A DNA stretch of 64,000 nt from Advenella kashmirensis WT001 (GCF_000219915.2 NC_017964.1:1736001-1800000); one strand, 5' to 3'. Positions 41,427-53,421 are shown, counted from the first letter of the stretch. Notes: generated by a model not told the origin, from the sequence alone. Translations and numbers: made by a program.

Positions 41427-42920
41427 ATGGCAGATCCGGTACTTATAGCAAAAAGTGGGCAGGCAGATGTCGTCATCCTGCCACAAATGGCCAATCGTCA
41501 CGGTTGCATCACGGGGGCGACCGGCACCGGCAAAACGGTCACGCTTCAGGTGCTGGCCCAGTCGTTTTCCCGCCTGGGAACACCAGTATTCATGGCGGAC
41601 GTCAAGGGTGACCTGACCGGCATCTCGCAGGCCGGGGTCGATAGCCCCAAACTGCAGGAACGCTTGCAGAAATACGCTCTGCCAACCCCGCAATGGGGCG
41701 CGGCGCCTACCGTCTTGTGGGATGTATTCGGTGAGCAGGGGCATCCGGTACGCGCCACCATTTCCGATATGGGGCCTCTATTGTTGTCCCGCATGCTGGA
41801 TCTGAATGATACCCAGGCAGGGGTATTGAACCTGGTGTTCAAGGTGGCCGACGATGAAGGGCAATTGCTGCTTGATCTCAAGGATCTGCGGGCGATGCTG
41901 CAAAACGTGGCGGACCGCGCCAGCGAGCTGCGGCAGAACTATGGCAACGTGTCGGCCGCTTCGGTAGGCGCCATCCAGCGCGCATTGCTGCAACTGGAGT
42001 CGCAGGGTGCCGATCACTTCTTCGGCGAACCCATGCTCGATATTCATGACCTGCTTCGCACCGATGCCAGCGGACAGGGCGTGGTCAATATACTGGCGGC
42101 GGACAAGCTGATGCAGGCGCCCAAGTTGTATGCGGTATTTCTATTGTGGTTACTGGCCGAGATCTACGAAGCCTTGCCGGAAATCGGCGACCCCGAGAAA
42201 CCACGCTTGGTGTTTTTCTTTGACGAAGCTCATTTGCTGTTTACCGATGCCCCCGAGGCGCTGCTGCAGAAAATCGAGCAGATTGTGCGGCTGGTGCGCT
42301 CCAAGGGCGTAGGCGTGTTTTTTGTGACACAAAATCCGCTGGACATTCCCGATACGGTCCTGGGACAGCTGGGCAACCGGGTACAGCATGCGCTGCGTGC
42401 CTTTACGCCACGGGATCAGCGTGCGGTGAAAACGGCCGCAGAAACCATGCGTCCCAATCCCGATTTGGATATTACCCAGGCAATTGCGCAATTGGGTGTT
42501 GGTGAAGCCCTGCTGTCCTTTCTGGATGCCAAGGGCAGCCCAGGTATTACGCAGCGCGGCTGGGTCCTGCCGCCGGCCAGTCGTATCGGCCCTGCCACCG
42601 ATGCGGAACGCCAGGCGTTACGCAGTCAGTCGCAATTTGGGGGTAAATACGATAAGCCCGTCGATCGGGAATCGGCGTTCGAGGTGCTGGCCAAGCGGAC
42701 CGACGAAAAAAATACGGAGCAGGCATCAGCCAAATCGGCAGGTGGTGCAGAAGATGAGGGGCTCCTGGGCATGGTCAAGGACCTGATGATCGGTTCTACC
42801 GGTCCGCGCGGCGGTCGTCGTGATGGCGTCGTGCAGCAGGTGGCCAAAAGCTATGTGCGCGGCGCTGCACGGCAATTGATTCGCGGCGTACTGGGCTCGC
42901 TGGTTGGTAAACGTCGGTAG
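41427..42920 (+). CDS. yjgR: YjgR/HerA-like ATPase (DUF853)
   Basis: P-loop ATPase of 497 residues resembling E. coli YjgR over its full length. Walker A GATGTGKT is at residues 30-37 and Walker [11 protein letters not shown] near residue 258. Further conserved parts are [12 protein letters not shown] and [17 protein letters not shown]. The C-terminus after residue 410 is variable, with a basic tail [20 protein letters not shown]. The family is related to HerA/FtsK DNA pumps, but its cellular role is not known. The frame is intact. GGGAAA lies before the ATG. It stands alone, divergent from yebC. Confidence 0.92.
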   Translation: MADPVLIAKSGQADVVILPQMANRHGCITGATGTGKTVTLQVLAQSFSRLGTPVFMADVKGDLTGISQAGVDSPKLQERLQKYALPTPQWGAAPTVLWDVFGEQGHPVRATISDMGPLLLSRMLDLNDTQAGVLNLVFKVADDEGQLLLDLKDLRAMLQNVADRASELRQNYGNVSAASVGAIQRALLQLESQGADHFFGEPMLDIHDLLRTDASGQGVVNILAADKLMQAPKLYAVFLLWLLAEIYEALPEIGDPEKPRLVFFFDEAHLLFTDAPEALLQKIEQIVRLVRSKGVGVFFVTQNPLDIPDTVLGQLGNRVQHALRAFTPRDQRAVKTAAETMRPNPDLDITQAIAQLGVGEALLSFLDAKGSPGITQRGWVLPPASRIGPATDAERQALRSQSQFGGKYDKPVDRESAFEVLAKRTDEKNTEQASAKSAGGAEDEGLLGMVKDLMIGSTGPRGGRRDGVVQQVAKSYVRGAARQLIRGVLGSLVGKRR

Positions 42921-43029
42921 ATCGTCGGCGGCAGGCTGCCGCCGCTACTCTGGTGGGCGCGCGGCCAGGCCGTGCGTCGATGCCATCTGTGATCCGCCTC
43001 ATTGCGGCGGCTGCCAATAATGTGCGAAA

Positions 43030-43643
43030 TCAGGTTGATGACGGGGTGTTGTTACAGGACAGGACGCAGCCCTCGTCGTTCTCAAGTTCCTTGAGCAGTC
43101 GCTCGTAAGTCTCGGTGTTGCCATTTTGCTGCATTCGTTGCAAAAAGCTGATCAGCAGCGTGGTTTCTTCGTTTGTAAATCCCTTGAGGTGAGCATTGAG
43201 CGCCCGCGAGACTGCTGGCATCAGTTTTTCGGTAACTGTATGGCCTTTTTCCGTCAGTTCCAGTTCCACGACACGGCGATCATTTGTAGAACGGCGACGC
43301 TTGAGAAAGCCTTTTTCTCCAGGCGGTCCAGCGTGCGGGTCATGGCCCCGGTATCGACCTCTGCGGTGCGTGCGACGCTGGCCGGCGTATTGGCTTTCTC
43401 CAGCCCGATAATGGCAATCGGGTGCCATTGCGAAGCCGTCAGGCCCAGCGGCTCCATTTCCGCTTCAATCATTTGCGAGATCGAATGAAAATTGAGCCGG
43501 ATCAGATAGCCGATATTCTTGAGGCCTCTGTTGTTTGCCGCATTGGTATAAAAAGGGCCGCAAGCCTCGCTGATCGCGTTGGACTCGAGCACAGGATCCT
43601 GTTTGGCGGCGTCAGGAGAAAGGGGAGGATTGCCTTTGTTCAT
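43030..43643 (-). CDS. MarR-family regulator, frame broken once
   Basis: Winged-helix regulator of the MarR family: helices around YLIRLNFHSISQMIEAEMEP, recognition region ASVARTAEVDTGAMTRTLD, then the wing LKRRRSTNDRRVVELELT. The frame shifts near 43313 where a run of A (T on the plus strand) appears one short; an added base gives 204 residues, with a longer than usual N-terminal extension. The gene is divergent from the quinone oxidoreductase gene, with 139 bases between that contain an AATAATTATT palindrome at 43680-43689. Control of that gene and itself is likely but inferred. Confidence 0.85.
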
Positions 43644-43782
43644 TTTAATTGCTGCCTAAGCAGATTTTGACTGTATCATAATAATTATTTTAACTGACTC
43701 CGTTGATTTAATACAGCGTATCGTCTTAAATACACTAATCTGTTTCATCCATTGTGGCTAATAGAAAACTCAGGAGGGTAGG

Positions 43783-44768
43783 GTGGCAATGTCTTCAAGA
43801 AAAGTAGAGATCAGCGAACACGGCGATGTCGGGGTCATGAAAGTGATTACCGAAGAGGTCGGCGCGCCGGCGGATAATGAAGTGCAAATCGTACAAAAGG
43901 CGATCGGCCTCAATTTCATCGATATTTATTATCGAACCGGTCTTTATGCGCAATCGCTGCCGCACGGACTGGGTTTTGAAGCCGCCGGTATCGTCGCGGC
44001 CGTGGGCAGTCGCGTCACACACCTGAAAAAGGGCGATCGCGTCGCCTATGGGCAAAGCCCTATCGGCGCGTATGCTGAGCTGCGTAACGTGCCTGCTGTC
44101 AACGTGCTCAAGATTCCGGATTTTCTGTCGTTCGATGAAGCGGCGGCGGTGATGCTCAAGGGCCTGACCGTCCAATATCTGTTCCGGCAAACATACCGGT
44201 TGCAGGGACATGAAACCATTCTGTTTCATGCTGCGGCAGGGGGCGTGGGTCTGATTGCCTGCCAGTGGGCCCGGGCCTGGGTGTAAAGCTGATCGGTACC
44301 GTCTCCAGTCCTGAAAAATCGGATATCGCCCTGGCGCACGGTGCGTGGGCAACCATCGACTACAGCAAGGAAGACGTGGTCGAACGCGTGCTGTCGCTGA
44401 CCAATGGCAAGAAAGTGCCGGTTGTTTATGATGGCGTGGGCAAGGACACCTGGGAGCGCTCGCTGGACTGCCTGCAGCCGCGTGGTCTGATGGTCAGCTT
44501 CGGCAACGCATCCGGGGCGGTGACTGGCGTCAATCTGGGTATTCTGGCCAGCAAGGGCGCGCTGTACGTGACCCGGCCGACCCTTGGTCCGCACGTGGAC
44601 ACGGCTGAGAAACTCAAAGCCGCTTCCGATGAGCTGTTTGACATGATCCGCAGCAAGAAAATCAAGGTGCAGATCGATCAGCGCTACAGCCTGGAAGATG
44701 TCGGAGAAGCGCATCAGGCGCTGGCCGCGCGTAAGACGACTGGCGCAACCGTGATTACGCTGGATTAG
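43783..44768 (+). CDS. qor: NADPH:quinone oxidoreductase (zeta-crystallin type), frame broken once
   Basis: Zinc-free medium-chain dehydrogenase that reduces quinones or enones with NADPH. The N-terminal part has GLNFIDIYYRTGLY and LPHGLGFEAAGIV. The Rossmann motif is AAAGGVGLIACQWA, and the frame shifts just after it, near 44277 (GCCCTGG read as GCCTGG), continuing LGVKLIGTVSS. One added base gives 328 residues, as in E. coli Qor. AGGAGG lies five bases before the GTG at 43783; an ATG two codons later is also possible. A MarR gene is divergent upstream. Confidence 0.92.
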
Positions 44769-44792
44769 GCTGAATCAGGCTGGCGGGTTTTG

Positions 44793-44824
44793 ACAACGGG
44801 CCGTGGTAACAAGGCCCGTTGTCT
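44793..44824. terminator. Bidirectional terminator between qor and the LysR gene
   Basis: A perfect 11-bp stem (GACAACGGGCC and GGCCCGTTGTC) with a 10-base loop, followed by TTTCTT on the plus strand and CAAAA on the minus. It separates two converging genes. Confidence 0.85.
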
Positions 44825-44827
44825 TTC

Positions 44828-45775
44828 TTACTCGTCACCCATCAGCGCCTGGCGGGTGTCTTCGCTTTCAAGCTGGGTCAGCCACCAGTGCAGGCCTTTG
44901 CCGACGGCGCGCCCATGAGCGGGCTTGCGCCAGGCATAATTACTTTGCACGACACGTGGGCAGGCTGCGACTTTTTTGATAATCAGTTCGCCGGTTTCCA
45001 GATAGGGCTTGGCGTGCGAGTAGGGTAGAAAACCGCAGCCCAGGCCCATGCGGTGCGCCAGCACCTTGGCATGCAGATTGGGCACGGTAAAGACTCTTTG
45101 CATCGCCTGTACGCCATAGGAAATACGGCGCGCGTATCGTGCTGAATCCGCAGCAGCCACAGACTGGTATTGGGCGATCAGCTGCTCCTCAAGTGGTTCT
45201 GGCGCGGCGGCCAGCGGGTGCTGGGGCGATACAACAAACACAAATGAAATTTTGCTGAGCGGCATAGAATGAATGTCCGAGCTTTGCAAGGTGCTGCTCA
45301 CGCCAATGGCCAGATCCGAATGGCCTGCGATTAGTGTTTCCCACGTGCCATCCAGTACTTCCTCGCGGATACGTAACTGCGTAGGCACATTGAGTGCGAA
45401 AAATTTTTCACACAGTTCAAACAGCACCTTGCGCGACACGATCGTGTCGGCGCTAATCGTCAGCAGCGGCTCCCAGCCGGTTGCAATGCGTTTGACGCGG
45501 TGGGCGATCTGCTCCACCGAGTTCAGCAATTGTCGTCCTTCGTCGATCAGTTCCCGGCCTGCTGGGGTTAGCGCGGCATGTCTGGACTTGCGATCAAACA
45601 GCAGGACGTCCAGCGCATCTTCAACCTGTCTGACGCGATAGGTCAGGGCGCTGGGGACCAGATTCAATTCGCGGGCGGCGGCGGCAAAACTGCCTTTTTC
45701 CGCGATCAGCACCAGCATCTGGATGGTTTCCGGCGTCAGAACCTGATGGATTTCTCTGGTAGGGGGCGTGTTCAT
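44828..45775 (-). CDS. LysR-family transcriptional regulator
   Basis: Intact LysR-type regulator of 315 residues. The helix-turn-helix spans about residues 15-75 (MLVLIAEKGSFAAAARELNL, then PSALTYRVRQVEDALDVLLF). The effector domain follows, with GVSSTLQSSDIHSMPL. The gene is divergent from the tas-like aldo-keto reductase gene with about 105 bases between, so it probably controls it. It ends a few bases from a bidirectional terminator. The effector cannot be told from the sequence. Confidence 0.9.
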   Translation of the reverse strand: MNTPPTREIHQVLTPETIQMLVLIAEKGSFAAAARELNLVPSALTYRVRQVEDALDVLLFDRKSRHAALTPAGRELIDEGRQLLNSVEQIAHRVKRIATGWEPLLTISADTIVSRKVLFELCEKFFALNVPTQLRIREEVLDGTWETLIAGHSDLAIGVSSTLQSSDIHSMPLSKISFVFVVSPQHPLAAAPEPLEEQLIAQYQSVAAADSARYARRISYGVQAMQRVFTVPNLHAKVLAHRMGLGCGFLPYSHAKPYLETGELIIKKVAACPRVVQSNYAWRKPAHGRAVGKGLHWWLTQLESEDTRQALMGDE

Positions 45776-45880
45776 GTTGCTTTCGCTGGAGGATAGATCT
45801 TCTGATTATATGTTCAAATTTTTTGCTGCACCAAAGTCGCATTACAATCGGACAAGTTCTCTTAATTGCGAAGGATGGTT

Positions 45881-46945
45881 ATGCAGAAAATAAAGTTGGG
45901 TAAAAGTGATCTTGAAGTGACCGATATTTGCCTGGGTACGATGACGTTTGGCGAACAGGTCAGCGAGTCTATTGCATTTGAAATATTGGATCTGGCCATC
46001 GACCAGGGTGTCAATTTTCTGGATACGGCCGAAATGTACGCCGTGCCAACCCGAGAGCAAACTTTTGGTGCGACCGAGACAATTATCGGCAACTGGTTCA
46101 GCCGCCGTCCGCAGGCGCGCCAGTCGGTCGTGCTGGCCAGCAAGGTTGCCGGGCCGTCGCGTGGCATGCCCTGGGTGCGCGAAGGCGAAGGACTGACGGC
46201 CGCCGATATCGTTCGTTCCTGCGAAGGCAGCCTGAAACGCCTGCAAACCGATTACATTGATCTGTATCAGATTCACTGGCCTGCACGGCCTGTACCGGCG
46301 TTCGGTAATCGCTATTTCGATCCGGAGAAAACCAATCCTGATCAAAGCAGCATTGAAGAGCAGTTGCGGGCCATGGACAGATTGGTGCGAGAGGGGAAAA
46401 TCCGCTATGTTGGCCTGTCCAATGAAACGCCTTACGGGGTCAGCGAGTTCATCCGTATTGCCCAGGCCGAAAATCTGCCCAGAGTGGCCACCATACAAAA
46501 CCCGTTCTGTTTGCTGAACCGCTCCTACGAGAACGCCCTGGACGAAACCTGCCATCATCTTGATGTGTCGCTGCTGGCCTATTCACCACTGGGTTATGGG
46601 TTGCTTACGGGGAAATATGATGAGTCTGGCACAACCGGGGAGCAGGCCCCGAAAGAGGCCAGGATCACACTGTACGAGTCGGTGCGCAAGCAGCGTTGGG
46701 GGCGTGCAGCCTCACTGGATGCGGCGCGTGTATATAATGCGCTGGCCCGCAAGCACCAGTTGACGCCGGTGCAGCTGGCGCTGGGATTTTGTAATACCAA
46801 ATGGCAGGTTGCCAGCACCATTATTGGGGTCAGGACAACGGATCAGCTTAAAGAAAATCTGGCTGTCAGCGGATTTAAGCTGGACAGCCAGATCATGCAG
46901 GAAATAGATGCAATCCGGTTAAATCACTTTGATCCGGCGCAGTAA
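45881..46945 (+). CDS. tas: Aldo-keto reductase of the Tas group
   Basis: NADP(H)-dependent oxidoreductase with a TIM-barrel fold, close to E. coli Tas. The intact 354-residue protein has [31 protein letters not shown] with the catalytic Asp and Tyr, SKVAGPSRG with the Lys, and YQIHWP with the His. [15 protein letters not shown] near the end binds the cofactor. AAGGA lies before the ATG at 45881, so an upstream TTG at 45866 is not needed. The end overlaps the convergent fbp gene by 22 bases. A divergent LysR gene is the likely regulator. Confidence 0.9.
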   Translation: MQKIKLGKSDLEVTDICLGTMTFGEQVSESIAFEILDLAIDQGVNFLDTAEMYAVPTREQTFGATETIIGNWFSRRPQARQSVVLASKVAGPSRGMPWVREGEGLTAADIVRSCEGSLKRLQTDYIDLYQIHWPARPVPAFGNRYFDPEKTNPDQSSIEEQLRAMDRLVREGKIRYVGLSNETPYGVSEFIRIAQAENLPRVATIQNPFCLLNRSYENALDETCHHLDVSLLAYSPLGYGLLTGKYDESGTTGEQAPKEARITLYESVRKQRWGRAASLDAARVYNALARKHQLTPVQLALGFCNTKWQVASTIIGVRTTDQLKENLAVSGFKLDSQIMQEIDAIRLNHFDPAQ

Positions 46946-47935
46946 TCCTTAACGCGGGCTACTTCGTTTTTGGAACCCAGCACTACGCCCACGCGCTGGT
47001 GCAACTCGGTTGGCTGGATATCCATGATCCGGTTGACCGAGTCAGTGGCCATGCCGCCTGCCTGCTCGATGATAAAGCTCATCGGATTGGCTTCATACAT
47101 CAGGCGTAACTTACCCGGTTTTTTGGGATCACGCGCATCCCAGGGATACATGAAAATGCCGCCGCGCGTCATGATCCGATGTACATCGGCAACCATCGAG
47201 GCGATCCAGCGCATATTGTAGTCTTTGCCCAGCGGTCCGGTCGTGCCGGCCAGGCAGTCTTCAATGTACTGGCGCATCGGCGGCGCCAGTGGCGCATATT
47301 GGACATATTGATGGAAAACTCCTTGGTCTCTTCCGGTACACGCATATTCTCGTGCGTGAGGACCCAGCTGCCCAGTTCGCGATCCAGTGTAAAGCCCATC
47401 ACGCCATTGCCGATTGTGATTACCAGCATGGTTTGCGGACCGTACACGGCATAGCCGGCCACCACCTGGCGGCTGCCCGGCTGCAGAAAGTCCTTTTCAG
47501 TTACTTCACGGCCTGAAATGTCGGCAGGCGCCTTCAGGACAGAGAAAATCGTGCCGATGGACACATTGACATCAATATTGGATGAGCCGTCCAGGGGATC
47601 GAACAACAGCAGGTATTCGCCCTTGGGGTAGCGGTTGGGAATGTGATGGATGGTTTCCATCTCTTCGGACGCCATGCCTGCCAGATGGCCGCCCCATTCG
47701 TTGGCTTCAAGCAGAATTTCATTTGACATTACGTCAAGTTTTTTCTGCACTTCGCCTGAACGTTTTCGCTTTCCAGGCTTCCCAGTACGCCGCCCAGCGC
47801 ACCTTTGCTGACAGCATGGCTGATGGCCTTGCAGGCGCGTGAGACAACTTCTACCAGCAGGCGCACTTCTGCCTCTATGGCTTTATTGTTGCGCTGCTGC
47901 TCTACCAGATACTGGGTAAGGGTTTTTCGTGACAT
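46924..47935 (-). CDS. fbp: Class I fructose-1,6-bisphosphatase, frame broken twice
   Basis: Gluconeogenic enzyme that removes the 1-phosphate of fructose 1,6-bisphosphate. The metal and substrate motif [20 protein letters not shown] is unmistakable; [20 protein letters not shown] and [16 protein letters not shown] follow. Breaks lie near 47755 (after SENVQ) and 47287 (TGGGCG read as TGGCG); one base added at each gives 337 residues. It lies 18 bases after pepN on the same strand, so pepN-fbp may be an operon. Confidence 0.94.
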
Positions 47936-47953
47936 AAGGTCTCCGGAAAATAA

Positions 47954-50699
47954 TTAAATACGCAATGCTTTGGAAACAATCTCGCTCACATTGCTGGACA
48001 GACCCGCGTGATCGCGGACCTGCTCAAGCGATGATTTCATTTGTGATTGCAGTGCAGGAGTATAGCGCGCCCAGTTATCCATGACACGTGCCAGACGGGA
48101 AGCGACCTCAGGATTGATGGCATCGAGCGCCAATACGGCTTCGGTCCACAACGCATAGCCCGAACCGTCCTGGCTATGGAAACCTTCCGCGTTGTTCATG
48201 CAGAACTGAAAGATCAGGGAACGGGCGCGATTTGGATTGCGTAATGAAAATGCCGGGTGCGCCATCAATCCGCGGATCGTTTCCGTGCGGGTGTCGGCGG
48301 CGGTTGCCTGCAGAGCAAACCATTTATCGATAACCAGTGGGTTGTGTTGCCATTTCTCGTAGAAATCAACAATGGCTTCCTGGCGTTTATCTCCGTGGTG
48401 ATAGTTAACGATGGCGCCCAGCGCACCCATGCAATCGGTCATGTTCTGCGCTGCCTGGTACTGCGCCAGTGCATGCTGGCATGCTGCCTGATCGCCTGCC
48501 GCCATCAGGTACGCCAGCGCCAGGTTTTTCAGGCTGCGACGACCGGCGCTGATCGGATCGGGCTATAAGGCCCAGGCGTGTTGTTGCCCTGCAGGGTGGC
48601 GGTCCATTCGGAGGCAGCCGCTTTACCCAGGCATTCCCGAACAGCATTGCGGGCCTTGGCCAGCCATACCGGTTCTATCGGATCCATTTGCTCTGCCAGG
48701 AATTTTTCCGAAGGCAATGCCAGCAGGCGGGCACGATAACCGGCGTCCAGGCCCGCATCCTGCAGATTGTTTTTCCAAACCTGTACAAACGTTTCGGACA
48801 GGGTCGCTTGTTCACCTTTTTGCAGCACATTGGCAAGCCCCAGAATCTCGCGTGTTGCCAGCGCCTGACCCGCCTCCCAGCGGGCAAAGGGATTTGGGTC
48901 TGATTGGGCCAGGACCGCCAGTTCCGTCGCTGTCCATTCATACTGCACAATGACCGGCGCGGAAAAATCGCGCAACAATGAGGGAACGGGTTTGGCGGTG
49001 ATGCCGGTGAAGGTCCAGGACTGACTTTGTTCCGTGAGTTCCAGCAGGCGTGTGTGTTCGCCGGCAGGGTCCGCAGTGGCGACATGGCCCGCGCTGTCGT
49101 TGACCTCGTTTAGCATTAGCGGCTGTCCGTCAGATGACAGCAGGCCGATAGCAAAGGGAATATGAAACGGCTTTTTCACGAAATCCTTGCGGATTTTTTC
49201 GACGCCCACCAGGGGTGTCTGCTGCGACAGGGTCAAGATCACCGTTTGCTGTCCGGCGTCGTGATGCATGGCTACTGTCACGCGTGGCGTGCCCGCCTGC
49301 GAATACCAGCGCCTGAAAACGGACAGATCGCGTTGCGGATGGGATTTTGTATAAACGTATTCCATGGCATTGACGAAATCATCGCAGGTGACAGCCTGGC
49401 CGTCATGGCGGCGAAAGTATTCATCCATGCCGTCGCGAAAGCCGGGAGCACCCAGCAGCGTGTGCTGCATACGGATTACCTCGGCGCCTTTTTCATAGAC
49501 GGTAGCGGTGTAAAAATTGCCAATCGATTCGTAGCTGTCGGGTCGAATGGGATGCGCCATGGGACCTGCGTCCTCGGGGAACTGGCCGGCGCGCAATACG
49601 CTTACGTCGTCAATTCGCTTGACCGCGCGGGCACTGGCGGCCGCCTGCTCATCCAGTCCTGCGGCCATCATGTCCGCCGTAAATTCCTGATCGCGAAAGA
49701 CGGTCAGACCCTCCTTCAGACTAAGCTGGAACCAATCGCGGCAGGTGACGCGATTGCCTGTCCAGTTATGGAAATATTCGTGACCGATCACGGCTTCCAC
49801 AGCAGAAAAATTGGCATCGGTGGCCGTATCGGGATCGGCCAGGACATAACCTGAATTGAAAATGTTCAATCCCTTGTTCTCCATGGCGCCCATATTGAAG
49901 TCGCGCACAGCCACAATCATGAAGCGATCCAGATCCAGTTCCAGGCCGAAGCGCTTTTCGTCCCAGACCAGAGAGCGCTCCAGCGAAGCCAGTGCCCATT
50001 CGGTTTTGTCCCGGCTTCCCTTGTCGCTGTATATCTGCAGCAGCACGTCGCGGCCATTATGGGTTTTGACAGTTTTTCGCGAACATCGAAATCGCCGGCG
50101 ACCAGCGCGAAAAGATAGCTGGGTTTGTGAAACGGGTCGTGCCAGACCGCTTGATGACGACCGTCAGGCAGGTCGGTTGACGACAGCAGATTGCCGTTGG
50201 ACAGCAAATAGGGGTATTTTTTCTTGTCGGCAGCAAGCGTGACGGTATAAATGCTCATCACGTCCGGACGGTCCGGGAAGTACGTGATGCGGCGAAAGCC
50301 TTCGGCTTCGCACTGAGTGAAAAAGCCGCTACCTGACTTATACAGGCCCATGAAGAGGGAGTTTGCGGCCGGATCTAGTGTGGTGCAAACACGCAGTTCA
50401 AAGGAGCCGGACAGCTGGGCAATGACCAGTTGGTCCTGATTCAATTCATAGGCTTCAGCACCAAGCGCCTGACCATTCAGATACAGGGCGTCCAGACTAA
50501 TGTCTTCGGCATTGAGCACCAGATCGGCAGGCGCTTTGTCTTTGGCGGTGAATCTCAGGGTAGAGGTGACGGCAGTGCGGTTTTCGTCCAGCTCGAAATT
50601 GAGCGCCACCGCATCAAGCGTAAACGGGTAGGGCTGGTAGTCGCTGCGATAGACGGTCGGACTGTTTTTTTCGATCAATTCTGTAGGCATGGTGGTCAC
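47954..50699 (-). CDS. pepN: Aminopeptidase N (M1), frame broken twice
   Basis: Zinc metallopeptidase with broad N-terminal specificity. The exopeptidase motif GAMEN and the zinc motif HEYFHNWTGNRVTCRDW with the downstream ligand Glu in LKEGLTVFRDQEF are present. The start is MTTMPTELIEK at 50699. Breaks lie near 50075, where a run of A is one short, and near 48560 (PYSPDPISAG). One base added at each gives about 915 residues, close to the E. coli type. The C-terminal alpha-helical domain is complete. fbp follows 18 bases downstream. Confidence 0.94.
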
Positions 50700-50915
50700 T
50701 GTGGTGCTGGTGAACGGAAAGTGAATTTGCGGTACATCCGCCGGTATTCACTTGAAAAAAAGCGATTCGTAGCTATTTGTCCTAATTATAGGGGCTTGCC
50801 CTGAATTGGAACCTTAAAAGACGTTTTGTGTCAAAATTGGAGTACAGTTTGCGGCGCATGTCGGGCGCGGCAGGCCGCCTATGATATGAGCGTGTGAATG
50901 GCAGGAGAAAGAAGC

Positions 50916-51608
50916 ATGCGACATCTGCAAGTGCCCCGTATTCGGAACCTCGTTTTGGCTGGGTTGTTTCTGTCAGGTTTGAGCGCCTGCTCGACAAGCA
51001 GTGAATTTACGACGCAGGTAACCTCGTTTCAGCAATGGCCCGCTGCCGTTGCAGGGCAGCACTACCGCTTTGTCGATAGCAAACAGCAGAATCTGGAGCA
51101 GGCGGCTTATACCGGCCATATTCGCAATAACATGTTCCGCACCGGCCTGACCGAAGCAATGGGCCGCCAGCGCGCCCGTTTTGAAGTTGGCTTTACCACC
51201 GGCACCGAAGTGCGGCAGCAAATGGTCCAGCGGGAAACCGGCAATTATGATTTGTATCCGACACTGGGGCTGGGCATGGGCTTTCCCTATGGTTATTATG
51301 GCAGCCCGTTTTACAGTAGCTTTGGCTTTGCCATGACGCCTCGTTATCAGCTGGTTCCGGTACCGTACCATCGCTATTCGCTTACTGTGTATATTCGTGA
51401 CAGGCAGCAAAATGGCAATGAGGTATTTCGTGCCAGCGCCGTGGCCGATTCGCGTGAGCGCAGTCTGCCCGAAGTCATACCCTATCTGGCCGCTTCGGTG
51501 TTTGACCAGTTCCCCGGCCACAACGGTCAGGTTCGCACCGTTGAGTTTGAACGCAACAAGGAAGGCGTTGCAGGTATGGCGCCTCCCATTACAGTAAAGA
51601 AACCTTAG
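50916..51608 (+). CDS. DUF4136 lipoprotein
   Basis: Predicted lipoprotein of 230 residues with lipobox LSGLSAC, so the mature protein starts at Cys and is lipid-anchored in the envelope. The body has the DUF4136 pattern, including FQQWPAAVAGQHYRFVD and IRNNMFRTGLTEAMGRQRAR. A Gly/Tyr/Pro-rich stretch LGMGFPYGYYGSPFYSSFGF lies in the middle. The function is unknown. The ATG at 50916 has AGGAG eight bases upstream. It precedes tldD by 13 bases and is probably co-transcribed with it. Confidence 0.85.
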   Translation: MRHLQVPRIRNLVLAGLFLSGLSACSTSSEFTTQVTSFQQWPAAVAGQHYRFVDSKQQNLEQAAYTGHIRNNMFRTGLTEAMGRQRARFEVGFTTGTEVRQQMVQRETGNYDLYPTLGLGMGFPYGYYGSPFYSSFGFAMTPRYQLVPVPYHRYSLTVYIRDRQQNGNEVFRASAVADSRERSLPEVIPYLAASVFDQFPGHNGQVRTVEFERNKEGVAGMAPPITVKKP

Positions 51609-51621
51609 AAGACACCCATAC

Positions 51622-53078
51622 ATGAAACCTATTGAATCCGATCTCCAGGCAGTCGCAACGGCAAAATCCCTGCTGCTGGATCCCTGGGACCTGAATGAAA
51701 ACCATATGGCTGCCGCGCTGGCCGAGATTTTTACCCATAAAGTCGATTACGCCGACCTGTATTTTCAATACACGCGCAGTGAAAGCTGGAGCCTGGAAGA
51801 GGGGATTGTCAAAACCGGCAGCTTCTCCATCTCCCAGGGCGTAGGCGTGCGGGCGCTGGCGGGCGAGAAAACCGCCTTTGCCTATTCAGACAAACTCTCG
51901 CCCGAAGCCCTTATGGAGTCGGCAACAACAGTCAAGGCGATTGCGCGGCAGGGCGAAGGGCGCATGAAGGTGATCGGCAACGGCAAAAACAAGGCGCACG
52001 ACCTGTACGGCCAGGATGACCCGATTGCTGCCATGCCTGCTACCGAAAAAGTGGCGCTGCTGGGGCGGGTCGAAACCATTGCCCGTGCCAAAGACCCTCA
52101 TGTGATTCAGGTCATGGCCGGCCTGGGTTCGGAATATGACGTGGTCATGATTGTCGGCAGTGATGGCCGCCTGGCTGCCGATATCCGGCCGCTGGTGCGA
52201 CTGTCGGTCACCGTAATTGTTGAGCGCAATGGCCGGCGAGAAATGGGGCACGGCGGCGGCGGCGGCCGTCTGGGCCTGAACTACTTCTCGGATGCGCTGC
52301 TGCATGAATATGTAGATAAAGCGGTACACGAAGCGCTGACGAACCTGGATGCCAGGGATGCGCCGGCAGGGGAAATGACGGTTGTGCTGGGTTCCGGCTG
52401 GCCGGGTATTTTGCTGCACGAAGCCGTCGGCCACGGTCTGGAAGGTGATTTCAACCGCAAGGGTTCCAGCATTTTCTCCGATCGTATCGGTGAGCGCGTT
52501 GCCTCCAAGGGGGTCACCGTGATTGATGACGGCACAATCAAGGATCGCCGCGGTTCCCTGAATGTGGACGACGAGGGCAATCCGACGCAGCGCAATGTGC
52601 TGATTGAAGACGGTATTTTGCGTGGTTATATGCAGGATTCGCTGAATGCACGCCTGATGAAGACCAAGGTCACTGGCAATGGTCGCCGTGAGTCCTATGC
52701 TCATCTGCCCATGCCTCGTATGACCAATACCTTTATGCTGGGCGGAGACCACAATCCCCAGGATATTGTTGCGTCGGTCAAGAAAGGCCTGTATGCCGTC
52801 AATTTTGGCGGCGGGCAGGTCGATATCACCAGCGGCAAGTTCGTGTTCTCGGCCAGTGAGGCGTATATGATCGAAAATGGTCGCATCACTTATCCGGTCA
52901 AGGGCGCGACCTGATCGGCAACGGCCCCGACGCCATGAACCGGGTGTCGATGATCGGCAACGATTTGTCGCTCGACTCCGGTGTAGGCACTTGCGGCAAG
53001 GAAGGCCAAAGCGTGCCGGTAGGCGTTGGCATGCCCACCATCCGCATGGATGGCCTGACGGTTGGTGGAACAGCCTGA
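51622..53078 (+). CDS. tldD: Metalloprotease TldD, frame broken once
   Basis: Subunit of the TldD-TldE zinc protease, known from maturation of microcin B17 and degradation of the CcdA antitoxin. The metal motif [14 protein letters not shown] is at about residue 260. Further conserved parts are [34 protein letters not shown] and [16 protein letters not shown]. The frame shifts near 52911 (ACCCTG read as ACCTG) in [16 protein letters not shown]; one added base gives 485 residues. The partner tldE (pmbA) is not in this window. Confidence 0.93.
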
Positions 53079-53309
53079 GTCTTTTAATTGGCGGCGTCTG
53101 CTTGCGGGGACGGCTCGGGCAGGCTGCCTTGCGAGTCTGGGCGCTGCGCAACGATGATGGCCGGGCGAACCGGCTTTTTTCGCGACAGTAGGTTCAACTA
53201 CTCAAGATCAGCGCATTCTGTGGCCCGACGGGTACAGTCCTTGGTATATTTTGGCGTTGACTGCAGATTGATGCGCCGCTGTGCAAAAACCTGTGCTAGG
53301 ATTGCTGTT
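53079..53309. other. Upstream region of the aroG leader
   Basis: Non-coding gap after tldD that must contain the promoter of the leader-aroG unit. An extended -10-like TTGGTATATT lies at 53241-53250 but has no good -35. An open frame at 53088-53366 runs through it only because the leader peptide is in the same frame. Confidence 0.35.
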
Positions 53310-53366
53310 ATGAAACAAGTTAGCTACGTCTTTTTCTTTTTTTATTTTACATTTTCGACGCGATAG
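53310..53366 (+). CDS. Phenylalanine/tyrosine-rich leader peptide of the aroG attenuator
   Basis: A short open frame encodes MKQVSYVFFFFYFTFSTR and a TAG stop. Six of its 18 residues are Phe and two are Tyr, with four consecutive Phe codons (TTT TTC TTT TTT), the classical composition of an attenuation leader such as those of pheA and pheST in enterobacteria. TAGGA lies eight bases before the ATG. It sits 56 bases before a perfect intrinsic terminator and 168 bases before a DAHP synthase gene. Scarcity of charged tRNA-Phe would stall ribosomes here and prevent termination. The peptide itself probably has no further function. Confidence 0.8.
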   Translation: MKQVSYVFFFFYFTFSTR

Positions 53367-53421
53367 GCGGAGGAAAGGACGTTGCGTACTTAGCGAAAGC
53401 AGAGACAAGCTACAAGACACC

